Below are positions 33,837-44,142 of a stretch of DNA of 64,000 bases, one piece after another; within the stretch, counting starts at the first letter, position 1; each line of letters opens with the position of its first letter. Under the pieces are notes generated by a model, which saw nothing but the letters and a program-made list of their open reading frames with translations, did not search any database and was not told the DNA's origin. Origin of the DNA: DATHRK01 sp035465395 (lineage in GTDB: Bacteria > Gemmatimonadota > Gemmatimonadetes > Longimicrobiales > RSA9); the NCBI GenBank assembly GCA_035465395.1, contig DATHRK010000101.1, positions 62,001 to 126,000 on the forward strand. The letters are read 5' to 3'. The position numbers and the translations under genes were made by a program.

Positions 33837-34601
33837 ATGAGACTTGGAATCGCCGCCCTGGCCTTGGCCGCGGTGGCGCTGGCCGGGCCCGCAGCGGCGC
33901 AGCAGCAGGAGGCCGAGGTGCCACGGCTGGGCGACAGCCGCGAGCGCCTCGAGCAGGTTCTGGCGGGGATCGAGCAGCGGCTGGCCACCGAGGATCTGCA
34001 CGAGGAGGACCGCGAGTTGCTCACGATGGAGGCCGCCGTGGTCCGCTCGCGTCTCACCGAGGGCGACTTCCACGTGGGCGACCAGGTGTACCTGTACGTG
34101 CGCAACGAGGAAGAGCTCACCGACACCTTCACGGTGGCGCCGGGGCCGCTCCTCGTGCTGCCGATCGGAGGCGAGGTCGAGCTCGGGAGGCTGCTCCGCT
34201 CCGAGCTGGAGCCGGCGCTTCTCGAGCACCTGGGCCGCTACATCCGCGAACCGCAGATGCGCGCGCAGGCCCTCGTGAGGATCTCCGTCGTCGGCGAGGT
34301 CTCGCGGCCTGGCTTCTACGTGCTTCCGGCCGACGTGTCGGCCACCGAGGCCCTCACCGTCGCCGGCGGGCCGACGCGGACCGCCAACCTGGACGAGGTG
34401 CGGGTGGAGCGGCGCGGCGATCGCGTGTGGGACGGCGAGCCCTTCGCGCTGGCGCTGAACGAGGGACGGACGTTCGATCAGCTCGGCATCCGGGCCGGGG
34501 ACCAGTTCGTCGTCCCCGAGTCCAGGAGCACGGGCGACACGCTGCGAATCCTGCTCATCAGCGTGCCCACCGCGATCTTCGCGTTGAGCCGGATCTTCTA
34601 G
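33837..34601 (+). CDS. Polysaccharide export protein with SLBB domain (Wza-like, short form)
   Basis: ATG 33837 has a good AGAGGA ribosome-binding site. The 254-residue protein has a cleavable signal peptide ending AAAQQ with no lipobox, a helical linker, then a poly-export domain (FHVGDQVYLYVRNEEELTD near residue 80 and LPIGGEVELGRLL). The SLBB domain reads RISVVGEVSRPGFYVLPADV near residue 150 and is followed by AGGPTRTANLDEV. It is shorter than E. coli Wza and lacks the C-terminal outer-membrane helix region: the end is a hydrophobic ILLISVPTAIFALSRIF. It would form the periplasmic or outer-membrane part of the export channel with the BY-kinase. Confidence 0.85.
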   Translation: MRLGIAALALAAVALAGPAAAQQQEAEVPRLGDSRERLEQVLAGIEQRLATEDLHEEDRELLTMEAAVVRSRLTEGDFHVGDQVYLYVRNEEELTDTFTVAPGPLLVLPIGGEVELGRLLRSELEPALLEHLGRYIREPQMRAQALVRISVVGEVSRPGFYVLPADVSATEALTVAGGPTRTANLDEVRVERRGDRVWDGEPFALALNEGRTFDQLGIRAGDQFVVPESRSTGDTLRILLISVPTAIFALSRIF

Positions 34602-34617
34602 CAGGTCCCTGAAGAAG

Positions 34618-34677
34618 GGGAGTGCGGCGGCGAGCAGGTCGCTCAAAAAGGGAGTGCGGTCGCGAGCAGGGGGTCGC
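34618..34677 (+). repeat. Two imperfect tandem copies of a GC-rich unit
   Basis: Positions 34618-34642 and 34650-34677 are near-identical units, each beginning GGGAGTGCGG and ending GTCGC, 32 bp apart. They fill most of the gap between the SLBB gene and the next minus-strand gene. Their role is unknown; slippage or a remnant of a larger array are possible. Confidence 0.5.
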
Positions 34678-34691
34678 GATGCCCAGGGCGC

Positions 34692-35012
34692 TCAGTGCAG
34701 GGTCGCCGCACGGCCGTAGCCGCCGACCCGCTCCACCAGCGCGATCAACTGCGCCACCGGCCGGTCCAGGCCCAGGTGGAGGACGAGCACGGGCACGTTC
34801 CGCGTTTCCGGTCGGACGGCGAGATCGGGACCCCGATCTCGCCAGTTCGGGATCGCGGCGGTGTCGAGCACGATCACGTCGGGATCCACGTCGCGCGCGC
34901 GGTCCATGGCGGTTCCGGGCGCCGATTCGGTGAGCCGGTGCCCGCGCCGCTCGAACTCGCGAACGCGCTCCGCGCCGAGGCGTCCGGCCGCCCCTATCAG
35001 CAGGATCTTCAC
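34692..35012 (-). CDS. Small receiver-like or Rossmann-like protein of unknown function
   Basis: The GTG-started 106-residue protein reads KILLIGAAGRLGAERVREFE at the N-terminus, then VDPDVIVLDTAAI in the position of the receiver phospho-acceptor and VLVLHLGLD further on. The beta-alpha order is compatible with a response-regulator receiver without the N-terminal acidic pair, or with a small Rossmann domain (GAAGRLG). It is not long enough to carry an output domain. I do not recognise a specific family. It is divergent from prs. Confidence 0.5.
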   Translation of the reverse strand: MKILLIGAAGRLGAERVREFERRGHRLTESAPGTAMDRARDVDPDVIVLDTAAIPNWRDRGPDLAVRPETRNVPVLVLHLGLDRPVAQLIALVERVGGYGRAATLH

Positions 35013-35083
35013 GGTGACGATGCCATTGAATGCTCCCCATCTCCAACGACGGAGACGACCGAGCGTTTCCCGGCGTCACAGCG

Positions 35084-35112
35084 TTGACGCTCTCCGACCC
35101 TCCGGCTAGCTT
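35084..35112 (+). promoter_or_regulatory. Sigma-70-type promoter of prs
   Basis: TTGACG (35084-35089) and TAGCTT (35107-35112) are separated by 17 bp. The predicted start near 35119 gives a leader of about 60 bases. The -10 box follows the TAnnTT form seen at other housekeeping genes in this window. Confidence 0.6.
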
Positions 35113-35179
35113 TCCAGGCTGTCGTACTTTCGGACGGGACGCGAGCGGCTGGCGCATGCGAGATACATTTCGGGGGCCG

Positions 35180-36103
35180 ATGATGCTCCTCTCCGGGACG
35201 GCCAACCGGCCTCTCTCGGAGGAGATCGCCGAGCAGATGGGCGTGCCCCTGGGGGACATCAGCATCAAGCGCTTCGCGGACGGCGAGATCTTCGTGCGAA
35301 TCAACCAGAACGCGCGCGGGCGTGACGTCTACATCGTCCAGCCGACGCCGTCTCCGGCCGACAATTTGATGGAGCTGCTGCTGATGGTGGACGCCGCGCA
35401 GCGCGCGTCCGCGGCGCGCATCAACGTGGTGATGCCCTACTACGGCTACGGCCGGCAGGACCGGAAGGACCAGCCGCGGGTGGCGATCGGCGCGAAGCTG
35501 GTGGCGAACCTGATCACCGAGGCCGGGGCCGACCGCGTGCTGGGCATCGACTTCCACGCGCACCAGCTCCAGGGGTTCTTCGACATACCGGTCGACCACC
35601 TGTACGCGTCGCCCGTGCTGTGTGCCTACTTCGCCGCGAAGGGGCTGGAGGACCTGGTCGTGGTCGCCCCCGATGTCGGCGCGGCGAAGATGGCCCGGGG
35701 GGTGGCGCGCAGGCTGGACGCTAGCTTCGCGATCATCGACAAGCGGCGTCCCGCGCCCAACGTGGCCGAGGTCGTGAGCGTGGTCGGTGAAGTCGAGGGG
35801 CTGCCCTGCCTGATCGTCGACGACATGATCGACACGGCGGGCACCCTGTCGGGGGTGATCGAGGCGCTGGACGAGCGGGGCGCGACGCGCATCTTCGCGG
35901 CCGCCACGCACCCGCTGTTGTCGGGACCGGCCGCCGAGCGGCTGCAGGGCTCGGCGGTGGAGGAAGTCGTGGTGACGAATACGCTCGACATCGCCGACGA
36001 ACGGCGATTCGACAAGCTGGTCGTGCTGTCGGTGGCGGAGCTGCTGGCGCGCGCGATCCGATACACACACTCGAACGAGTCCGTGAGCCAGCTCTTCGAC
36101 TAG
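35180..36103 (+). CDS. prs: Ribose-phosphate pyrophosphokinase
   Basis: It makes PRPP from ribose 5-phosphate and ATP for nucleotide, His and Trp synthesis. The 307-residue protein has the catalytic region VVMPYYGYGRQDRK and FADGEIFVRI, plus FHAHQLQGFF and the PRPP loop CLIVDDMIDTAGT. The open frame extends upstream to 35030, but MMLLSGTANRPLSEEIAEQM aligns with the usual Prs N-terminus and places the start at ATG 35180 (or 35183), with a GGGGG just upstream. The promoter at 35084 supports a start downstream of 35119. It is followed by rplY at 28 bp. Confidence 0.95.
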   Translation: MMLLSGTANRPLSEEIAEQMGVPLGDISIKRFADGEIFVRINQNARGRDVYIVQPTPSPADNLMELLLMVDAAQRASAARINVVMPYYGYGRQDRKDQPRVAIGAKLVANLITEAGADRVLGIDFHAHQLQGFFDIPVDHLYASPVLCAYFAAKGLEDLVVVAPDVGAAKMARGVARRLDASFAIIDKRRPAPNVAEVVSVVGEVEGLPCLIVDDMIDTAGTLSGVIEALDERGATRIFAAATHPLLSGPAAERLQGSAVEEVVVTNTLDIADERRFDKLVVLSVAELLARAIRYTHSNESVSQLFD

Positions 36104-36131
36104 GCTCGGCGGAAGACGTACGGAGGCACCG

Positions 36132-36830
36132 ATGGCAACGCAGTCGAACACGCTCAACGCCACCCCGCGCGCAGGTCGCGGCAAGGGAGACGCTCGCAAG
36201 CTGCGCGGCACCGGCCGCGTGCCCGGGGTCGTCTACGGCCGCCACGAGGACACCCGCGCGATCTCGGTCGACGCGCACGAGCTGCACCTCCTGTTCTCCC
36301 GCATCTCGGTGGACAATACGATCATCGAGCTGAGCGTCGAAGGCGAGAAGGAGGCGGTGTCCACGCTCGTCCGGGAGGTGCAGGAGCATCCCGTCATGGC
36401 CGAGGTGCTGCACGTCGACTTCTACCAGGTCCACGCCGGCGAGGAGCTCGAGGTGGATGTGCCGATCCGTCTGGAGGGGACGCCGAAGGGGGTGCGCGAG
36501 GAGGGCGGCGTGCTGGACCACGTCATCCACGACCTCACGGTGAAGTGCGTGCCGTCGAAGATCCCGAGCGTGCTCACGCTCGACGTCAGCGAGCTCGAGA
36601 TCGGTGACTCGCTCCACGTCAGCGACATCGAGCTGCCCGAGGACGTGACCAGCATGATCGCCCCCGATCAGACGGTGTGCGGAGTTGCCGCGCCGCGCAT
36701 CGAAGAGGAGCCCGAGGTCGAGGAGGAAGTCGAGGAGCTCGAGGGCCTGGCCGAGGACGAGGAGGGCGCGCCAGAGCCGGAGGTCATCGGCAAGGGCGGC
36801 GACGACGACGAGGAGGACGCGGAGGCGTAG
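36132..36830 (+). CDS. rplY: 50S ribosomal protein L25 (CTC form)
   Basis: The 232-residue protein has the N-terminal 5S-rRNA-binding domain (LNATPRAGRGKGDARKLR, RVPGVVYGRHED) and the C-terminal CTC beta domain (VPIRLEGTPKGVREEGGVLD). It ends with an acidic tail of about 45 residues rich in Glu and Asp. GGAGG lies about six bases before ATG 36132. The gene order prs-rplY-pth is common in bacteria and suggests cotranscription. Confidence 0.94.
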   Translation: MATQSNTLNATPRAGRGKGDARKLRGTGRVPGVVYGRHEDTRAISVDAHELHLLFSRISVDNTIIELSVEGEKEAVSTLVREVQEHPVMAEVLHVDFYQVHAGEELEVDVPIRLEGTPKGVREEGGVLDHVIHDLTVKCVPSKIPSVLTLDVSELEIGDSLHVSDIELPEDVTSMIAPDQTVCGVAAPRIEEEPEVEEEVEELEGLAEDEEGAPEPEVIGKGGDDDEEDAEA

Positions 36831-36857
36831 GGTCCCCGCGTTCGCGCGCAGCGTTCG

Positions 36858-37421
36858 GTGAAGGTCATCTGCGGACTGGGCAACCCCGGTCCGGAGTACG
36901 AGGATACCCGGCACAATGTGGGCTGGTGGGTAGTCGATCGTCTCAGCTACGACTGGGACCTCGGCCCCTTCCGGCGCGAGGGTCGGTCGCTCATCGCGGG
37001 TGGCCGCGTGGGGGACCACCACGTGCGCCTGCTGAAGCCGCTGACCTTCATGAACCGCAGCGGATCCGCGCTCGGATTCCTGCGCCAGCTGGAGGAGTTC
37101 GATCCGGCGACGGACCTGCTGGTGGTGGTCGACGAGGTCGCCCTGGACGTAGGCCGCGTCCGTTTCCGTCCCGGGGGCAGCGCAGGCGGCCACAACGGCC
37201 TGAAGTCCGTGCAGACGGCGCTGGGGACCACCGCCTACCCGCGGCTGCGCATCGGCGTGGGCCCGCCCGCGCCGGGCCGCGACCTCTCCGACTTCGTCCT
37301 GGAGGATTTCGAGCCGGACGAGGAAGAGGTCGTCGCCGGGTTGCTGCCGGGGCTGACGGACGCGATACGCGACTGGCTGGATGAGGGCATCGACGTGGCG
37401 ATGAACCGCCACAACCGGTAG
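36858..37421 (+). CDS. pth: Peptidyl-tRNA hydrolase
   Basis: It cleaves peptidyl-tRNA that has dropped off the ribosome. The 187-residue protein, starting at GTG 36858, has VICGLGNPGPEYEDTRHNVG with the catalytic His, LLKPLTFMNRSGSALG with the substrate Asn, and VVDEVALDVGRVRFRPGGSAGGHNGLKS with Asp and Asn. Length and motif order are standard for Pth. It lies 27 bp after rplY. Confidence 0.95.
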   Translation: MKVICGLGNPGPEYEDTRHNVGWWVVDRLSYDWDLGPFRREGRSLIAGGRVGDHHVRLLKPLTFMNRSGSALGFLRQLEEFDPATDLLVVVDEVALDVGRVRFRPGGSAGGHNGLKSVQTALGTTAYPRLRIGVGPPAPGRDLSDFVLEDFEPDEEEVVAGLLPGLTDAIRDWLDEGIDVAMNRHNR

Positions 37422-37438
37422 TCTGCCGCGGTTTTTTT
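37404..37438 (+). terminator. Weak hairpin with T7 tract after pth
   Basis: AACCGC at 37404-37409 can pair with GCGGTT at 37428-37433, and seven T residues follow from 37432. The stem is short and the loop long, and the 5' arm lies within the pth coding end, so efficiency is uncertain. Confidence 0.4.
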
Positions 37439-37505
37439 CGCCGATCGAACGACGACGCGCCGCGGCACGCCGCGGCGATCCTGAGGAGCAACTTCGGAGG
37501 AGCAC

Positions 37506-39680
<2,175 letters not shown>

Positions 39681-39710
39681 CCGGTTTCCCGCCGGTAGGC
39701 CGAACGACAG

Positions 39711-39738
39711 AGGGTCGCGTCCGGGCGGGCGCGACCCT
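39711..39738. terminator. Bidirectional hairpin between hppA and the SRPBCC gene
   Basis: AGGGTCGCG at 39711-39719 pairs perfectly with CGCGACCCT at 39730-39738 around a 10-base loop. It sits 30 bp past the hppA stop and 24 bp before the end of the convergent gene. TCGTCTT follows on the plus strand. Confidence 0.65.
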
Positions 39739-39762
39739 TCGTCTTGCCGGGCTGTCCCGGGT

Positions 39763-40557
39763 TCAGCCGTCGTCGCCTTCGCGCCGCACCCCTACGACCT
39801 CGCGGAAGCGTCCGTCTCCCGCCAGCCGCGCGACGTTGTCGCCGACCGCGAGCTCCGCGCCCTCCGGTCCCACCATGCGCCAGCCGAAGACCGCCACCTC
39901 GTGGGTGCGCGCCGGCTCGCCGCGCGCCTCCAGGCGCACGCCTGGCATGAAACGCAGGGCGGCGCTGATGTGGCCGATGAGGTCGTCGACGCCGGTCGTG
40001 TACCCCATCGCGTCGCGGAACACCACGTCGTCGCAGACGCACTCTTCCAGCTTCTGGCGCCGCAGGTCCAGATCGGTCTCGCCCCAGGCGGAGATGAACG
40101 CCTCGACGCGCTGCGTGAGGAAGCCGTCGAACGCCGCGGCTGAGGCCGCCTCGGTGAGGAGCGCCACGTAGTAGCGCCAACCGCCGCGGTGCGCACCCGC
40201 CTGGTCCGCCGCGTCGAATCCCTCGTGCTCCAGGGTGAGCCGCGTGGCCTCCTCCTCTTCCTCGAGCGTGATCGTCACGCGGGTCGCGCCGGGCTCGATC
40301 CCGTTCGCGCCGTCCTTGTAGCCCCACGTGAACACGACCCTGTGCGGGGGCTCGATCTCCACCACCTCGCCGTGCGCCTCCACCCCGTTCGGGTAGACCA
40401 CCCGCATCGGGGCCCCGGCCTCGGCGCCGATCTCGCTGCCATCGCCCATCCACGAGGCGAAGCCTTCCGGGGTGGACAGCAAGGGGAAGATCACGCTGGG
40501 GGCGGCGCGGATGCGTACGTCGAGGCGCAGGCGGTGGTCGCCCTGGAGGTCCGTCAT
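39763..40557 (-). CDS. SRPBCC (AHSA1-like) protein fused to a SnoaL/NTF2-like domain
   Basis: ATG 40557 has GAGGAG upstream and overlaps the stop of the ArsR gene (ATGA). Residues 1-150 form an AHSA1-type START-like domain (IRAAPSVIFPLLSTPEGFASWMG and HRVVFTWGYKDG; GGWRYYVALLTEA near 145). Residues 155-264 look like an NTF2/SnoaL fold (LEECVCDDVVFRDAMGYTTG). Such proteins bind hydrophobic ligands. The pairing of an ArsR regulator with an SRPBCC gene is common in many bacteria, though the ligand is not known. The two-domain form is less common. Confidence 0.8.
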   Translation of the reverse strand: MTDLQGDHRLRLDVRIRAAPSVIFPLLSTPEGFASWMGDGSEIGAEAGAPMRVVYPNGVEAHGEVVEIEPPHRVVFTWGYKDGANGIEPGATRVTITLEEEEEATRLTLEHEGFDAADQAGAHRGGWRYYVALLTEAASAAAFDGFLTQRVEAFISAWGETDLDLRRQKLEECVCDDVVFRDAMGYTTGVDDLIGHISAALRFMPGVRLEARGEPARTHEVAVFGWRMVGPEGAELAVGDNVARLAGDGRFREVVGVRREGDDG

Positions 40558-40859
40558 GATGTGCTCCTCTGTGCGTGTTCGGCGACGGTCTTGAGCCGCT
40601 CGAGGCGGTCGCTCCACATCGCCTCCAGCATGTCCGCCAAGGGCCCGAGGGCGTCGCGATCTGCGCGGTAATGGCGCCGCCGGCCGTCCCTCCGAACGCG
40701 GACCATGCCGGCGTCCCGGAGCACCGCCAGGTGCTGCGAGACCGCCCCGAAGGTCACGTCGAAGTCGGCCGCGATCTCCCCGGCCGCGCGCTCACATGTC
40801 CAGACGGACTCGAGGATGCGGCGGCGCGTCGGGTTGGCGAGAACGCCCAAGGGTTGCAT
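40554..40859 (-). CDS. ArsR-family transcriptional regulator
   Basis: The 101-residue protein is a compact winged helix: LANPTRRRILESVWTCERAA, the recognition helix GAVSQHLAVLRDAGMVRV and wing RRDGRRRHYRAD. No Cys-rich metal site is seen in the alpha3 or alpha5 positions (a single Cys in TCERA), so it is probably not a metal sensor of the ArsR/SmtB type. It likely controls itself and the SRPBCC gene through the inverted repeat at 40864-40885, immediately upstream of its ATG. Confidence 0.9.
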   Translation of the reverse strand: MQPLGVLANPTRRRILESVWTCERAAGEIAADFDVTFGAVSQHLAVLRDAGMVRVRRDGRRRHYRADRDALGPLADMLEAMWSDRLERLKTVAEHAQRSTS

Positions 40860-40863
40860 ACTT

Positions 40864-40885
40864 CATTTTAGATCAACCTAAAATG
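40864..40885. promoter_or_regulatory. Operator-like inverted repeat upstream of the ArsR gene
   Basis: CATTTTAG and CTAAAATG form a perfect 8-bp inverted repeat with a 6-bp spacer. It is strikingly AT-rich for this genome and begins five bases from the ArsR start codon. The size and position suit an ArsR dimer that blocks its own promoter. It also lies 78 bp upstream of the divergent M20 peptidase gene. Confidence 0.75.
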
Positions 40886-40962
40886 TTGCGCAAGGTGACC
40901 GATGCCGCTAGGTGGGACGGCGCTGCGTTGCCCGCGCCCATCACCCGGCCCACGTTGCCCGC

Positions 40963-42168
40963 ATGACGCCCTCTTTCGACGCCGCCATCGCGTTCGCACG
41001 CGACCTCATCCGCCTACCGGGTCTCCCGGGGGACGAGGGGCGCGTCGCGGAGCGCGTCGCCGCCGAGCTGCGCGACCTCGGCTTCCAGGACGTGCGCCTC
41101 GACGCGCTGGGCTCGGCGGTCGGCCGCATCCCGGGCGGCGGCGGCGCGGCGGTGATGCTGAGCAGCCACCTGGACGTGGTCGACGCCGGCGACCCCGCCG
41201 AGTGGGAGCACGGCCCCTTCGCCGCCGACATCGCCGACGGCTTCCTGCACGGCCGCGGCGCGATGGACATCAAGGGGCCGCTCGCCCTACAGACCCACGC
41301 CGCGGCGGCGTACGCGGCGTCGTTCCCCGACGGCCTGCCCGGTGACGTGATCGTCGCGCACACGGTGCTGGAGGAGCGGGGGGGGTGGGGGATGGAGCGG
41401 CTGCTGGAGTCGGGCGAGGTCGCCCCGGACGCCGTGATCATCGGCGAGTCGACCCACGGCGACGTCTGCATCGGCCACCGCGGCCGCGCCGAGATCGAGG
41501 TGCTGCTCCACGGCGTCGCGGGGCACGCCAGCGCGCCCGAGCGAGCCGCCAACGCGGTGGGCCTGCTGAGGCCCGTCGTCGGCGCGATCGAGGCGTTCGC
41601 CGCCACGCTGGGTGCGGACCCGCTGCTCGGTCGCTCGACCCTCGCGATCACGGACGTGAGCACGCGACCCACGAGCCGCAACGTGATCCCCGACGTCGCG
41701 ATGCTGGTGTGCGACTGGCGCGTGCTGCCCTCGGAGACCCCCGACACGGCGCGCGCGGCTCTGGAGCGATGGCTGGTGGAACACGTGCCCCTGGAGACGC
41801 CGTTTTCGCTCGAGGTGCGCGTCGCGCGCGAGCACCAGCGCACGTGGACCGGCGAGGCGCGCGACCGGATGCTCTTCACCCCGGGCTTCCTGCTGCCGCC
41901 CGACCACCCCGTCGCCGCGGCGGCCGCGCGGGCGGTCCACGAGGCCACCGGCCGCGAGCCGGCGCTGCGGCCGTGGACGTTCGCGACCGACGGCGGCCAC
42001 GCGTGCGGGGTCCACGGGATTCCGTCGATCGGCTACGCGCCGGGCGAGGAGCGGCACGCGCACACCAACACCGAGCGGCTTTCGCTGGAGGAGGCGCGCG
42101 TCGCGTACGACGCGTACCCGTCGCTGATCGGGGCGGTGCAGGGGGCGGCGGCGCGCGGGGCCGAATAG
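40963..42168 (+). CDS. M20-family metallopeptidase / deacylase (ArgE/DapE-like)
   Basis: ATG 40963 (MTPSFDAAIAFARDLIRLPG) is preferred to the longer frame from 40912. The 401-residue protein has the metal motifs LSSHLDVVDAG, GRGAMDIKGPLA and TVLEERGGWG, with the dimerisation lid GVAGHASAPERAANAVG and the final His-containing region RHAHTNTERLSLEEA. All five expected metal ligands seem present. Substrate class (N-acetyl-amino acid, succinyl-DAP or carnosine-like dipeptide) cannot be decided from sequence. It is divergent from the ArsR pair. Confidence 0.85.
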   Translation: MTPSFDAAIAFARDLIRLPGLPGDEGRVAERVAAELRDLGFQDVRLDALGSAVGRIPGGGGAAVMLSSHLDVVDAGDPAEWEHGPFAADIADGFLHGRGAMDIKGPLALQTHAAAAYAASFPDGLPGDVIVAHTVLEERGGWGMERLLESGEVAPDAVIIGESTHGDVCIGHRGRAEIEVLLHGVAGHASAPERAANAVGLLRPVVGAIEAFAATLGADPLLGRSTLAITDVSTRPTSRNVIPDVAMLVCDWRVLPSETPDTARAALERWLVEHVPLETPFSLEVRVAREHQRTWTGEARDRMLFTPGFLLPPDHPVAAAAARAVHEATGREPALRPWTFATDGGHACGVHGIPSIGYAPGEERHAHTNTERLSLEEARVAYDAYPSLIGAVQGAAARGAE

Positions 42169-42263
42169 CGCGCGACGACCCCTCGCTGCGGACGGCTGAT
42201 CCCATCGGGTCGGCGCGGGGCGATCCGGCCGGTCACACCCTCCCACTCGGCCCGCAGTCCCGT

Positions 42264-42269
42264 TAGTTT
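42264..42269 (+). promoter_or_regulatory. Possible -10 box upstream of ychF
   Basis: TAGTTT (within TTAGTTTTGCG) lies 86 bp before the ychF ATG. No convincing -35 box is seen 16-18 bp upstream. TAGTTTTG also fits the Bacteroidetes-type -7 element TAnnTTTG. Confidence 0.3.
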
Positions 42270-42354
42270 TGCGCCGCGGCCCGCGCGCGAGCGCCGGGCC
42301 TTTCGCACGTTCGGGCGCGGCGGCGCGCCCTCGCCGGAACCCAAGACCGAACCC

Positions 42355-43464
42355 ATGCCCAACCTGAAGCTCGGCATCGTGGGGCTGCCGAACGTCGGCA
42401 AGTCCACGCTCTTCAACGCGCTCACCGCGGCGGGCGCCGCGGCCGAGAACTACCCGTTCTGCACGGTCGACCCGAACGTCGGCGTGGTGGAGGTGCCCGA
42501 CCCGCGCCTCGACCTGCTGAACGAGGTCGTGCAGCCGAAGGCGCGCGTGCCCGCGGTGGTCACGTTCGTGGACATCGCCGGGCTGGTGGAGGGGGCCTCG
42601 CAGGGCGAGGGCCTGGGCAACCGCTTCCTCGCGAACATTCGCGAGGTACACGCGATCTGCCACGTCGTGCGCTGCTTCGACGATGACGACGTGGCGCACG
42701 TCGCCGGCAGCGTGGACCCGGTCCGCGACCTGGGCATCGTCGACACCGAGCTCGCGCTGGCCGACCTCGCGGCGGTCGAGAAGCGCGCCGATCGCGTGGC
42801 CAAGCTCGCCCGCAGCGGCGACCGGGACGCCAAGGAGGAGGCGAAGCTGCTGGCGCGCCTGGAGGAGGCTCTCGGGGAGGGTCGCCCCGCGCGCGACGTC
42901 CCGATCAACAACGGGGCCGAGCGGCGATGGCTGGACGAGCTCCAGCTCCTCACCGCGAAGCGGCAGCTCATCGTCGCCAACGTGCTCGAGGACGACCTCC
43001 CCGAGGCCGACAACCGCCACGTGCGGGCGCTGCGCGAGGAGCTCGCGGGCCGCGGCGAGGAGGCCGAGATCGTGGCCCTGGCCGCCGCGATCGAGGCCGA
43101 GTTGCAGTCCCTGGATCCCGCCGACCGCGCGGAGTACCTGGCCGAGCTGGGCCTCGAGGAGCCGGGTTTGCACCGCCTCATCCGCGCCGGCTACCGCCTC
43201 CTAGACCTGATCAGCTTCTTCACCGCGGGCCCGAAGGAAGTGCGTGCGTGGACGATCCGGCGCGGCTCGACTGCCCCGGAGGCGGCGGGGGAGATCCACA
43301 GCGACTTCCAGCGCGGGTTCATCCGCGCCGAGACCATCGGCTGGGAGGACTTCGAGGCGATCCGTTCGGAAGCGAAGGCTCGCGAGCGCGGCCTGATGCG
43401 GAGCGAGGGGAAGGAGTACGTGGTGGATGACGGGGACGTGATGTTGTTCCGGTTCAACGTATAG
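42355..43464 (+). CDS. ychF: Obg-like ATPase YchF
   Basis: The 369-residue protein has the G1 motif GLPNVGKSTLFNAL, the G3-like FVDIAGLVEGASQGEGLGN and the ATP-specifying NVLEDD in place of NKxD, then the C-terminal TGS-like domain (DLISFFTAGPKEVRAW, RRGSTAPEAAGEIHSDFQ). Length and organisation are standard for the universally conserved ribosome-associated ATPase. It is a stand-alone gene; no terminator is seen after it. Confidence 0.96.
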   Translation: MPNLKLGIVGLPNVGKSTLFNALTAAGAAAENYPFCTVDPNVGVVEVPDPRLDLLNEVVQPKARVPAVVTFVDIAGLVEGASQGEGLGNRFLANIREVHAICHVVRCFDDDDVAHVAGSVDPVRDLGIVDTELALADLAAVEKRADRVAKLARSGDRDAKEEAKLLARLEEALGEGRPARDVPINNGAERRWLDELQLLTAKRQLIVANVLEDDLPEADNRHVRALREELAGRGEEAEIVALAAAIEAELQSLDPADRAEYLAELGLEEPGLHRLIRAGYRLLDLISFFTAGPKEVRAWTIRRGSTAPEAAGEIHSDFQRGFIRAETIGWEDFEAIRSEAKARERGLMRSEGKEYVVDDGDVMLFRFNV

Positions 43465-43527
43465 GCAACGCCCTAACCTGTTGGGAAACAGTCACCTAGC
43501 TTCACACTGTGCTCGAACTGTGTCCCG

Positions 43528-43680
43528 TCAGGCGCTGAACTCGGCCACGGCGAGCGCGGTCTCGGCGTCACTCGATTGGTAGGCGCCCTGGAGCACCGAG
43601 GGGTCCTTCCAGCCGCCCACGCGCATCACATCGCGCATCGGCAAGCCCTTCCGGGCCGTCGCCCACGCGCGGCGTGCCGC
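43528..43680 (-). pseudogene. C-terminal remnant of a tyrosine recombinase (integrase)
   Basis: On the minus strand the frame ending in TGA 43528 reads RRAWATARKGLPMRDVMRVG, then GWKDPSVLQGAYQSSDAETA and VAEFSA. It has the conserved arginine (ARRAW), the GGW/H-like position and the nucleophilic Tyr (AYQ) in the order and spacing of a tyrosine recombinase C-terminus. An in-frame TGA near 43710 and loss of upstream family motifs show that the rest is gone or frameshifted. It lies just after ychF and marks an old integration event. Confidence 0.7.
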
Positions 43681-43956
43681 AGGCGGGGCGGAAGGGGGCG
43701 CCTCGGATCAGGCGTGGTGACCCGCCCCGGAAGGCCGGCTCCTCCTCCCCGTTCGACGCCGCGGCCGCGGCGCGGCGGATGCTGGCGTGATCGAGTGCCG
43801 CACCCTGGTCGCGACCGTCCGGCTCCCTGGCGGCACCGTCGTCGAGCTCGCGCTCCCTGTGCCTCAGGTTACGGCGGGCATCGTCCCGGATGGCTATTTT
43901 GAAGATACCGGCCTCGGACTGACTCCGGGCCATCAACCTCATCCGCGCAGGAAGCC
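43531..43956. other. Decayed region between the integrase remnant and the small leader-like gene
   Basis: Apart from the recombinase fragment, about 275 bp (43681-43956) holds no recognisable gene. Several GTG/ATG frames cross it but give low-complexity Arg/Pro products. A weak promoter-like pair, TTACGG at 43869 and TATTTT at 43895, lies upstream of the 53-codon gene, but its 20-bp spacing is poor. Confidence 0.4.
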
Positions 43957-44118
43957 ATGGAGAAGAAGGCGAAGAGCGTTCGCATCGATCTCACCGACGA
44001 ACAGCGCAAGCGACTCAAGGAGGAGACCGGCAAGGACGCCAAAGCCCTCGAAATCTCGGCCGAGGAGCTCGAAGAGCGGATCACGCCTTGGGGTAGCGTC
44101 CTCAGCACTGGCATCTGA
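43957..44118 (+). CDS. 53-residue leader-peptide-like protein (possible peptide natural-product precursor)
   Basis: ATG 43957 has AGGA five bases upstream and codon use typical of the genome. The protein begins MEKKAKSVRIDLTDEQRKRL, has a central KEETGKDAKALEIS and EELEERI, and ends TPWGSVLSTGI. The highly charged helical first 42 residues, followed by an uncharged 12-residue tail with Thr, Trp and Ser, look like a leader and core of a ribosomal peptide. No modification enzyme lies nearby. A strong intrinsic terminator starts 25 bp after the stop, so a short transcript is probably made. It could also be a small stand-alone regulator. Too short for ordinary gene calling. Confidence 0.6.
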   Translation: MEKKAKSVRIDLTDEQRKRLKEETGKDAKALEISAEELEERITPWGSVLSTGI

Positions 44119-44142
44119 CCTCAGTTCTCCAACCTCGCTGCG

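Noticed and set aside
33583..33840. 85-codon GTG frame with two CxxC pairs before the SLBB gene
   Set aside because: There is no ribosome-binding site, the Cys pairs are in a low-complexity context and it would span the palindrome and the sigma-54-like promoter. I keep it only as a remote possibility.
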